A program made the translations under genes and the position numbers. Under the pieces are notes generated by a model, which worked only from the letters and a program-made list of their open reading frames with translations, did not search any database and was not told where the DNA came from. From an uncultured Planctomycetaceae bacterium (lineage in GTDB: Bacteria > Planctomycetota > Planctomycetia > Pirellulales > UBA1268), in the NCBI GenBank assembly GCA_937926325.1, contig CALAZQ010000079.1, forward strand, positions 1 through 7,670: 7,670 nt of DNA, written 5' to 3'. This document shows positions 1-4,690 of this stretch, piece by piece. The stretch's first letter is position 1. The number at the start of each line of letters is the position of its first letter.

Positions 1-10
1 GGCCCCGTCT

Positions 11-52
11 TTGATCTGACCCGCCAAAATCTTGATCTTTTCCGCCAAAATC
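11..52 (+). repeat. Two-unit 21-bp tandem repeat, copy A
   Basis: Two adjacent 21-bp units occupy 11-31 and 32-52. Both begin TTGATCT and end CCGCCAAAATC, differing only in a short central stretch. A related copy with the same orientation and period lies at 2714-2755. The sequence lies outside any supported gene. It could be the end of a mobile element, since several transposon families carry repeated transposase-binding units at their ends, or a lineage-specific dispersed repeat. The family cannot be decided from this window. Confidence 0.7.
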
Positions 53-184
53 TGGCCGCGGTCAGGGCTCAGCCGCCGCCGCACGCCGACCACCTCCGCG
101 GAGGGCCTCAGCCGTGGCGGCAATCGATGAGGCCCGCACCATCCGGGGCCATTGACGACACCACGCACTGCGACCGCCATTCGC

Positions 185-212
185 TTGACAGGGCAGTGGC
201 ATTCTGTACACT
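185..212 (+). promoter_or_regulatory. Sigma70-type promoter of the PD-(D/E)XK gene
   Basis: A perfect -35 box TTGACA (185-190) is followed by a 16-bp spacer and TACACT (207-212), which matches 4 of 6 bases of the -10 consensus. The predicted transcription start near 219 gives a leader of about 34 nt before the ATG at 253. This argues against the longer reading frame that could begin at 127, which would start upstream of the promoter. Confidence 0.6.
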
Positions 213-252
213 TTTTGTGGCGGTCCCCCCACAGCCGGCTCCGAGGTGTTCC

Positions 253-891
253 ATGGCCACGATTCCTCAAATCCGCACCCGACTTCTGGAGGTTTTTCCG
301 GAGCGGCAGGCCGATGTGCTCGCGCATGTGCTGGTGGAGTCGCACGATGACCTGGCGACGCAGGCTGACCTGCACAAGCTCACCGGCGTTGTTTCCGATC
401 TGGCCAACGTCGTCACCGACCTTGCCGAGTCCCAGAAGGAGCTCGCCGAGGCCCAGAAGCGGACGGAGTTGGCCGTGGCCGACCTCGCGAAGCAGGTGGG
501 CGGGCTCGCCAACAGCCTCGGTGGCAGCCTGGAAGACTTCGCCTGTGACCTCGTGCCCGAGATTCTCGAGAAGCACTGGCGGCTGGAGGTCACGTCGGCT
601 GAGCCAGAGGAACTCGATGCCGGCCGAGGGCCTCACGATCTTGATCTCGTGGTCCGCGGCACGATCGATGGCCGTCCGGTGATGATCGTGTGTGAGGTGA
701 AATCTGCAGTCACCGTGAAAGAAGTCGAGCGGTTCATGAAAGTGATTGACTGGCTGCGGGCCGCACACCCCGATCAAGACATCCGCGGTCTGTTCTTCGG
801 CTACCGAGCCGATCGCAAGGCCCGGGAAGCAATTCTGTCAGCTGGCGCGGCGATGGTCTTCACCCGCGGCGTGATCATCCCTGCGGCGTAA
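253..891 (+). CDS. Coiled-coil PD-(D/E)XK nuclease-like protein (DUF3782-type)
   Basis: The product is 212 aa. Residues 1-35 are a short helical head. Residues about 40-90 are a heptad-rich coiled coil with repeated LA-x-x-x-x-DLA and KELAEAQK patterns. Residues about 95-212 look like a PD-(D/E)XK restriction-endonuclease-like fold. The putative metal-binding residues are the Asp pair in DLDLVV (129-134) and the E-x-K of EVKS (E148, K150), followed by helices that could carry the remaining conserved positions. Proteins of this architecture are common in cyanobacteria, archaea and planctomycetes, and their biological role is largely unassigned. Nuclease activity is inferred from the motif only. 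The start at 253 is chosen because GAGG (243-246) lies just upstream and a good promoter ends at 212; the frame is open back to 127 but the extra residues look non-coding. The gene is monocistronic and convergent with the HlyIII gene. No partner methylase or defence gene is visible. Confidence 0.75.
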   Translation: MATIPQIRTRLLEVFPERQADVLAHVLVESHDDLATQADLHKLTGVVSDLANVVTDLAESQKELAEAQKRTELAVADLAKQVGGLANSLGGSLEDFACDLVPEILEKHWRLEVTSAEPEELDAGRGPHDLDLVVRGTIDGRPVMIVCEVKSAVTVKEVERFMKVIDWLRAAHPDQDIRGLFFGYRADRKAREAILSAGAAMVFTRGVIIPAA

Positions 892-1020
892 GGGCCTAGC
901 AGTCGCCAATCTCCACGACGCGAGCGACGGCATCCCGCTGCTCGACCGCGTCACCTGGACGGGCCGGAGCCGCGCCGAACGCGTCGCCAGCACGCGGTCG
1001 CCCGCACTCGCCGGGCTGGG

Positions 1021-1656
1021 CTACGCGACGAATGAGAGAATCGCGAAGTAGTGGCAGCCGCTCCCTCCCAGCACAAACACGTGCCAGGCGGCGTGGAAAT
1101 AGCGAACGCGGTGATCGAGCACGAGAAAGATCACGCCCACGGTGTAGACCACGCCCCCGGCGGCCATCCATGCCAGGCAGGCCAGCGGCACAAACGGCGC
1201 GAGGATCATCGCCGGCAGCCAGCCGAGCGCGACATACGGCAGCGGCGAAAAGGTGTGATCGACGCGATGCTCGGCGAGCACCTTCGATGCGAAGCCCACG
1301 AACGCCGCACCCCACAGTAGCGCGAGCACGGGCAGGGTCCATGCCGAGGGGAGGTAGGCCACGAGAAACGGCGTGTAGGTGCCGATGATCAGCAGGAAGA
1401 TCACCCCCTGATCCCAGACGGTGAGCCGATGCTTCCATTCGGGCTGCTGCACGCCGTGGGAGAGGGCAGACGCCGCGTACGTCGCCACGAGCGTGGCGGC
1501 ATAGAGGCCGCAGGCCAGGGCGATCGTCCAGTGGGTGCAGCTCGCCAGCAAGGCGACCGCCCCGGCCAGGCTGAGCACCACTCCCGCGGCATGCGTCAGC
1601 GTGTTGGCCAACTCCTGACGGGCATCGCGGGGCGGACGGGGGGCGGTGCTGGGCAT
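1021..1656 (-). CDS. trhA: HlyIII/TrhA family (PAQR) membrane homeostasis protein
   Basis: This is a 211-aa polytopic inner-membrane protein with about seven hydrophobic segments, the usual length for bacterial hemolysin III/PAQR proteins. The family signatures are present in order: ELANTLTHAAG (15-25), SALSH ending in H67, D82 followed by IIGTYTPF (90-97), and the C-terminal HAAWH with H188 and H192, followed by FVLGGSGCHYF. H67, H188 and H192 correspond to the metal ligands of the PAQR fold. Family members are described as membrane-homeostasis proteins, and older names reflect a haemolysin phenotype in Bacillus. The precise reaction is not established, though a zinc-dependent hydrolase activity is proposed for relatives. 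The ATG at 1656 is the only start giving the family N-terminus, but there is no clear Shine-Dalgarno sequence. A strong potential RNA fold ends 22 nt upstream of the start. The gene converges on the nuclease-like gene with a 129-bp gap. Confidence 0.9.
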   Translation of the reverse strand: MPSTAPRPPRDARQELANTLTHAAGVVLSLAGAVALLASCTHWTIALACGLYAATLVATYAASALSHGVQQPEWKHRLTVWDQGVIFLLIIGTYTPFLVAYLPSAWTLPVLALLWGAAFVGFASKVLAEHRVDHTFSPLPYVALGWLPAMILAPFVPLACLAWMAAGGVVYTVGVIFLVLDHRVRYFHAAWHVFVLGGSGCHYFAILSFVA

Positions 1657-1678
1657 GGCGTGGGCGCAACAAGGGGCC

Positions 1679-1741
1679 GCGGTGAGCCTCTCGCACGCGA
1701 GCCGAAAGTTTCCGGCCTGCTGAACGTGCCTGGCTCACCGC
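1679..1741 (-). promoter_or_regulatory. Candidate structured RNA leader of the HlyIII gene
   Basis: On the minus strand GCGGTGAGCC (1741-1732) is perfectly complementary to GGCTCACCGC (1688-1679), a 10-bp outer helix. Nested inside are GCACG (1729-1725) with CGTGC (1697-1693), and a hairpin pairing 1716-1711 with 1706-1701 around a 4-nt loop. The 63-nt element forms one long rod with asymmetric internal loops, and its end lies 22 nt before the start codon. It has no T-run, so it is not a simple terminator. It could be a cis-regulatory leader or a small dispersed inverted repeat. It matches no riboswitch class I recognise. Confidence 0.35.
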
Positions 1742-1792
1742 CAGTATTGTCGCCGAGCGTATCCAGAAACCGGCTGCCTCACCAAACGATCG

Positions 1793-1852
1793 CTTTTCCC
1801 GCGAGAAAAGGCTTTTTCTGAGGTCTTCCTTGATGCATGCACGTGATGCATG
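1793..1852. repeat. Palindrome and direct-repeat cluster
   Basis: An 18-bp imperfect palindrome with CTTTTC/GAAAAG arms around a CGCG centre lies at 1793-1810 (16 of 18 positions symmetric). It is followed by AAAAGGCTTTTT (1806-1817). TGATGCATG then occurs twice in direct orientation (1831-1839 and 1844-1852); the same stretch also forms CATGCA/TGCATG arms (1836-1841, 1847-1852). It lies between the truncated PIN gene and the HlyIII gene, and could hold a protein-binding site or the end of the toxin transcript. No T-run follows the 1793-1810 palindrome on the minus strand. Confidence 0.35.
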
Positions 1853-1935
1853 TTGACGGCGGTTGAAAACGGCGGCCGCATGGTTGCGTACGACAGCCAC
1901 TTTGGGGCAGTGCCTGGCTTGATCGTGGAAGCCCC

Positions 1936-2280
1936 CTAGCTGTTGTTGCAGTCGCCGGTGGTCGGCAAGCCGATCCGGAGGGAGTCGCGGGCCGACAGGC
2001 CCTGCGTCTGGAGAAGAATGTCTTTCGCTTTCTCGACGTCGGCCAACTCGATCGGAAAAACCTCGTCAACGACAGCCAGCAACGCCCCGCAGGCAGGCTG
2101 GATCGCGTCGCGACGATCGATGGCGGTGTACCGATGCAAGATTTCCTGAAGCACTTCGGCGTCGGTCACCAGTCGTTCGTTGGCAGACACCGCCCGTTCG
2201 AGCATCTGCTGGGCGTCGATTTTGTGGGGGTGCGAACTCCCGACGAGATACATCGGGATGTTGGAGTCGATGAAGATCAC
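1936..2280 (-). CDS. PIN-domain toxin, C-terminally truncated
   Basis: The product is 114 aa, of type II toxin VapC-like PIN family; members are Mg2+-dependent RNases neutralised by the antitoxin encoded just upstream. Conserved acidic residues are visible: D5 in FIDSN, E46 in EVLQEILHR, and D99 in LSARD. The match to the family ends right after SARDSL. The final family segment (helix, beta-strand and SFD-type acidic residue, roughly 25-30 aa) is absent. In its place is a short unrelated tail, [12 protein letters not shown], and a stop. None of the three minus-strand frames downstream restores the missing segment, so this looks like a deletion or replacement rather than a one-base frameshift. 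The start is GTG at 2280, overlapping the antitoxin TGA in a GTGA. The protein may be inactive or only structurally truncated. Confidence 0.75.
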   Translation of the reverse strand: MIFIDSNIPMYLVGSSHPHKIDAQQMLERAVSANERLVTDAEVLQEILHRYTAIDRRDAIQPACGALLAVVDEVFPIELADVEKAKDILLQTQGLSARDSLRIGLPTTGDCNNS

Positions 2281-2570
2281 GGGGCGCGACGAGCCTGCGG
2301 TGCGGCTGGGGGCGGGACAGAGGGGCCCGCCACAACGCCACGTTTGATCTCCTCCAGCATGGAATCAATGTCGCCTGCCGGAAACTCATGCCGAGCAGCC
2401 GCCCGGATGGAAGCCACTTTCTTGGCAGCATCACCCGATGCTCGGCGACGCTTGACTTCATCCAACGCCCGCCGCACCCAGTCGGCTACCGTGAGTCGCT
2501 CACGTTTTGCAAGCCTTCGAATCTCATCGAGATCCCGCTCATTGATCAAAACCTGGAGCCAATTACTCAT
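2277..2570 (-). CDS. Ribbon-helix-helix antitoxin of the PIN pair
   Basis: The product is 97 aa. The N-terminal 45 residues ([20 protein letters not shown], then [16 protein letters not shown]) fit a ribbon-helix-helix DNA-binding domain: a short beta strand, a first helix and a second helix starting at TVADWV. The middle part, with [18 protein letters not shown] (about 61-78), is the expected toxin-binding region; the tail is Pro/Ala-rich. Such antitoxins bind the PIN toxin and repress their own operon as dimers. The stop overlaps the toxin start in a GTGA, so translation is probably coupled. There is no Shine-Dalgarno sequence before the ATG at 2570, and the best upstream promoter would start transcription at about that base, so a leaderless message is possible. 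Confidence 0.85.
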   Translation of the reverse strand: MSNWLQVLINERDLDEIRRLAKRERLTVADWVRRALDEVKRRRASGDAAKKVASIRAAARHEFPAGDIDSMLEEIKRGVVAGPSVPPPAAPQARRAP

Positions 2571-2576
2571 GCCATG

Positions 2577-2604
2577 TGTCTAGCATGATCACACAATGAG
2601 TCAA
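2577..2604 (-). promoter_or_regulatory. Probable promoter/operator of the RHH-PIN operon
   Basis: On the minus strand TTGACT (2604-2599) is a near-consensus -35, followed by a 16-bp spacer and TAGACA (2582-2577), a weak -10 with 3 of 6 matches. The TGTGT (2575-2579) and ACACA (2591-2595) arms form an inverted repeat covering the spacer and -10, a fitting place for autorepression by a ribbon-helix-helix protein. Transcription starting 7 nt below the -10 would begin at the ATG itself. Confidence 0.35.
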
Positions 2605-2704
2605 TCTGGGGGGATGAGAGCCAGCCCACGCTTGCCGATCCGCGCACCCCCTGAAGACCCAAACGGGGCTGTGGCGAGATTTCAAATGATCCTGAATCCC
2701 GCGA

Positions 2705-2755
2705 GGCGTGTCATTGATCTGACACGCCAAAATCTTGACCGTTCATGCCAAGGAT
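2705..2755 (+). repeat. Perfect 9-bp hairpin and repeat copy B
   Basis: GGCGTGTCA (2705-2713) and TGACACGCC (2720-2728) are perfect inverted arms around the 6-nt loop TTGATC. The loop and right arm are also the start of a 21-bp unit (2714-2734) that differs from the left-edge unit at 11-31 at a single position. A degenerate second unit follows at 2735-2755. Copies A and B are in the same orientation and about 2.7 kb apart, bracketing the nuclease-like gene, the HlyIII gene and the truncated toxin pair. Confidence 0.7.
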
Positions 2756-2821
2756 CACCGCAGCAGAACACCTCTGAGCTGGCTCAACTGCCTTCCCCAG
2801 GCCGGCCGCTGCTGACGAGCG

Positions 2822-2853
2822 TTGACACGCGGGAAAAGTGGACTAGGCTTAGT
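2822..2853 (+). promoter_or_regulatory. Promoter/operator of the Phd-VapC operon
   Basis: A perfect TTGACA (2822-2827) is followed by 16 bp and TAGGCT (2844-2849). The -10 lies inside an imperfect 12-bp palindrome with ACTA/TAGT ends (2842-2853). A Phd-type repressor could bind there to block its own promoter. A strong GGAGGA ribosome-binding site follows at 2875-2880. Confidence 0.5.
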
Positions 2854-2884
2854 TTGGTTGTTTCTTATGTGAGCGGAGGAAGCG

Positions 2885-3127
2885 ATGACGCCGGTCGTCA
2901 ACATCCACGAAGCGAAGACGCACCTCTCCCGGCTCATCGACCAGGTTGCGGCAGGCCGGGAAATCATCATCGCCAAGGCGGGCCGCAAGATGGCCCGGTT
3001 GGTGCCGCTCGACAACGGTGTCCGGCCGAAAAAGCTGGGCGGCCTCAAGGGGCGGCTCAAGGTGCCGGATGACTTCAACGCGCCGCTCGACGACAGCGTT
3101 GTCGCGGCCTTCGAAGGGCGGTCGTGA
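2885..3127 (+). CDS. Phd/YefM-family antitoxin
   Basis: The product is 80 aa, the usual length for the family. The N-terminal domain shows the Phd/YefM signature: VVNIHEAKTHLSRLIDQV (4-21), then AAGREIIIAKAGRKMARLVPL (about 22-42). This forms the dimeric DNA-binding fold used in autoregulation. The C-terminal DDFNAPLDDSVVAAFEGRS is the flexible segment that folds onto the toxin; the D-x-PL-D-D-x-V-x-AAF pattern is typical of antitoxins paired with VapC-type PIN toxins. A strong ribosome-binding site GGAGGA lies 4 bp before the ATG. The TGA stop overlaps the toxin GTG start in a GTGA, so the toxin is probably made by coupled translation at a lower level than the antitoxin. Confidence 0.93.
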   Translation: MTPVVNIHEAKTHLSRLIDQVAAGREIIIAKAGRKMARLVPLDNGVRPKKLGGLKGRLKVPDDFNAPLDDSVVAAFEGRS

Positions 3128-3519
3128 GCAGAATTCTCCTCGACACACACCTGCTGCTTTGGGCCGTGAGTGAGCCCCGAAAACTCCCGAAAGAGGCCCG
3201 CCGCTTGATTGATGAGGCCGAGGTTTTCGTGAGCGCTGCGTCGATCTGGGAGGTGGGCATCAAGGCCGCGCTTGGCAAGCTTGCCGCAGATCCTTCCGAA
3301 CTCCTGGCCGAGATGGAACCGGCCGGGTTTCAACTCCTGCCGGTCGGTGGCGACCACGCCGCTGCCGTCTCCCTGCTGCCCGCCCTCCACAAGGATCCCT
3401 TCGACAGGATGCTCATCGCACAGGCAAAAACAGAGCCCCTCCTGCTGCTGACAAACGATGCCGCCCTCCCGGCGTATGGCGATTGTGTGAAACTCGTGGG
3501 TCTGCAACCCCGGCGCTGA
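3124..3519 (+). CDS. VapC-type PIN-domain toxin
   Basis: The product is 131 aa, full length for the family. The PIN-domain acidic residues are all present: D7 in LLDTHLLLW, E43 in SIWEVGIK, D91/D94 in HKDPFDRMLIAQA, and D112 in LLTNDAAL. The protein should be a Mg2+-dependent endoribonuclease held inactive by the upstream Phd/YefM antitoxin; the RNA target cannot be read from sequence. The start is GTG at 3124, chosen from the GTGA overlap with the antitoxin stop and because D7 then sits at the usual distance from the N-terminus. Unlike the minus-strand PIN toxin of this window, this one is intact. Confidence 0.93.
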   Translation: MSRILLDTHLLLWAVSEPRKLPKEARRLIDEAEVFVSAASIWEVGIKAALGKLAADPSELLAEMEPAGFQLLPVGGDHAAAVSLLPALHKDPFDRMLIAQAKTEPLLLLTNDAALPAYGDCVKLVGLQPRR

Positions 3520-3584
3520 CTGCCGCCCGCAAGTCGTCTCCACCAAGGACTGGGAACTCGACGTCGCCAAACGCCGCCACTATC

Positions 3585-3602
3585 CGCCGCGGCCACGCGG
3601 CG
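3585..3602. other. GC-rich hairpin between convergent genes
   Basis: CGCCGCG (3585-3591) and CGCGGCG (3596-3602) form a perfect 7-bp stem with a 4-nt loop in the gap between the convergent VapC and PEP-CTERM genes. There is no T-run on either strand, so it is at best a weak or factor-assisted transcription end. Nothing else was recognised in 3520-3703. Confidence 0.25.
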
Positions 3603-3703
3603 TCGGCAAACGACGTGCATCCGCTTCCGACCGCACGACGGTCCAAAGCCGTTCCACCAATCCGGTACCCCACGAGGGGAAATCGTGCCCAGGGAACGAT
3701 CGC

Positions 3704-4461
3704 TCAGCTCGGAAGTGGATGCTGAGGTGCTATTGGCCGGGTTAGCCCCGTTCGTTTTCTCCTGCGCCAGGCCAGCCAGCCGGGGCCAGCCAGCGAGAGC
3801 AGGAAAAAGGTTGACGGCTCAGGAACAACGGTGAGGATCCCAAGGTCGGCGGGAGGCGGCTGCCCTTGATAGTCATTATCGCTCACTGAAAAAGCAGCCG
3901 TCTCGAGAAATGGAGTTTGACCGCATTCACCGAGTTCGCCAGCGTTCCCGTGAACCTGAAGCCTGAGAAACTGAGGGCCTCAAGGCTGTTGAGACCGGCA
4001 GAGTAGAGGAAGTTGGAGGCGTTGTTCGAGGGCTGATACACAAGGGTCGTATTGAGTGTGGGTGTCGGAGCATTTCCGACGAGGTCAAGGAGCGAAAAGG
4101 AAACGCTCGAGAATCCCCCCGTTCCGACATTTTCACCGAAGGCAAACCACCGGTTGTAGGTGCTCAGCTGATAAGCCCCTTCCGGTGTGATTTGGAACTG
4201 GTAACCCGGTGGCGCGACAACGTCTAAGGCGAGAATATCGCCAGCATTGAGTCCCGTAAAATCGACGTCCGGCGTAGTCGCATAACCGACGTCATACTGA
4301 ATTTTGGCGGGGATTTCGATTCCCATGAAAGAGGTTGCCGGGGTATACGTTGCGGCGACGGTTGTTTCGGTGACGATCGTTACCGTCTTGGTCGCGGCGT
4401 GGAGAGTGGGGATGAGGCCAAAGACTGCGACGATGGCCGCAAGTGGGCAGAGTCGTTTCAT
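3704..4461 (-). pseudogene. Secreted PEP-CTERM protein gene, frameshifted
   Basis: The ATG at 4461 begins a signal peptide: MKRLCP, a hydrophobic core, then a likely cut after LHA (about residue 21). About 160 residues of Ser/Thr/Asn-rich, beta-type secreted sequence follow with no family I recognise. In this frame the protein ends at a stop at 3883-3885 with the tail HFSRRLLFQ. A different frame, overlapping this end, encodes LETAAFSVSDNDYQGQ, then VPEPSTFFLLSLAG, a tryptophan-containing hydrophobic helix and RRRKR: a PEP-CTERM sorting signal. Adding one T to the minus-strand TTT run at 3910-3908 would read HFLETAAF and join body and tail. PEP-CTERM proteins are exported, sorted by exosortase and anchored or released at the surface. 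After RRRKR there are about 15 extra residues before the stop, where most such proteins end. The gene looks lower in GC than its neighbours. A one-base sequencing error is an alternative to real inactivation. Confidence 0.7.
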
Positions 4462-4500
4462 CGCGTTGCTAGCTCTTTCATGAGTGGAAGTAACGGTCGT

Positions 4501-4530
4501 AGGATAGCCCTGCCGATGACAGTTCTGCAA
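4501..4530 (-). promoter_or_regulatory. Possible promoter of the PEP-CTERM gene
   Basis: On the minus strand TTGCAG (4530-4525), an 18-bp spacer and TATCCT (4506-4501, 4 of 6 consensus) lie about 40 bp before the ATG at 4461. The match is weak. The rest of the 229-bp gap up to hydA holds a T-run on the minus strand (4641-4636) but no convincing stem directly before it. Confidence 0.25.
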
Positions 4531-4690
4531 ACATCGCCGATCCCGCTCTGCATGCAAAATGTCCGAGACCTCGTGGCGTCCCGGCACTCCAGGCGACGAT
4601 TGCTCAGCCGGCTCGCGGACCGCATCTCGAAGATGAAAAAAGAACACCCTGCTCCGGCGGGCCGCGGCTTTTCTCCGGCCAGCCAGCTCG

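Larger units (their letters stand above)
2571..2884. other. Intergenic region between divergent toxin-antitoxin operons
   Basis: This 314-bp gap holds the two divergent promoters, the 9-bp hairpin at 2705-2728 and a second copy of the left-edge repeat at 2714-2755. No coding sequence was recognised. The plus-strand open frame starting at 2596 has no family-like sequence and runs out of frame through the Phd antitoxin gene. Confidence 0.6.

Noticed and set aside
93..104. 12-bp perfect palindrome CCTCCGCGGAGG
   Set aside because: Short GC-only palindromes are expected by chance in DNA of this composition, and it has no clear relation to a promoter.
127..252. N-terminal extension of the PD-(D/E)XK gene to 127
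   Set aside because: The promoter at 185-212 lies inside it, GAGG precedes the ATG at 253, and the 42 extra residues look non-coding.
872..1050. Short plus-strand frame with a protein-like stretch (AVANLHDASDGIPLLDRVTW)
   Set aside because: It has no ATG or ribosome-binding site, is under 60 codons and runs into the end of trhA. It could be a gene remnant, but nothing supports it.
896..1900. 334-codon minus-strand open frame overlapping trhA
   Set aside because: It overlaps the real HlyIII gene in another frame, is Arg/Ala/Gly-rich and shows no recognisable domain.
2596..3072. 158-codon plus-strand open frame
   Set aside because: It runs through the repeat, the promoter and the Phd antitoxin gene in the wrong frame.
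2755..3570. 271-codon minus-strand open frame
   Set aside because: It is antisense to the Phd-VapC operon, whose two products have clear family signatures.
3520..3703. Possible gene remnant between VapC and the PEP-CTERM gene
   Set aside because: Open frames exist, but none has a start, ribosome-binding site or recognisable family sequence.
4636..4690. Rho-independent terminator after hydA
   Set aside because: There is a T-run on the minus strand at 4641-4636 but no stable stem directly before it.
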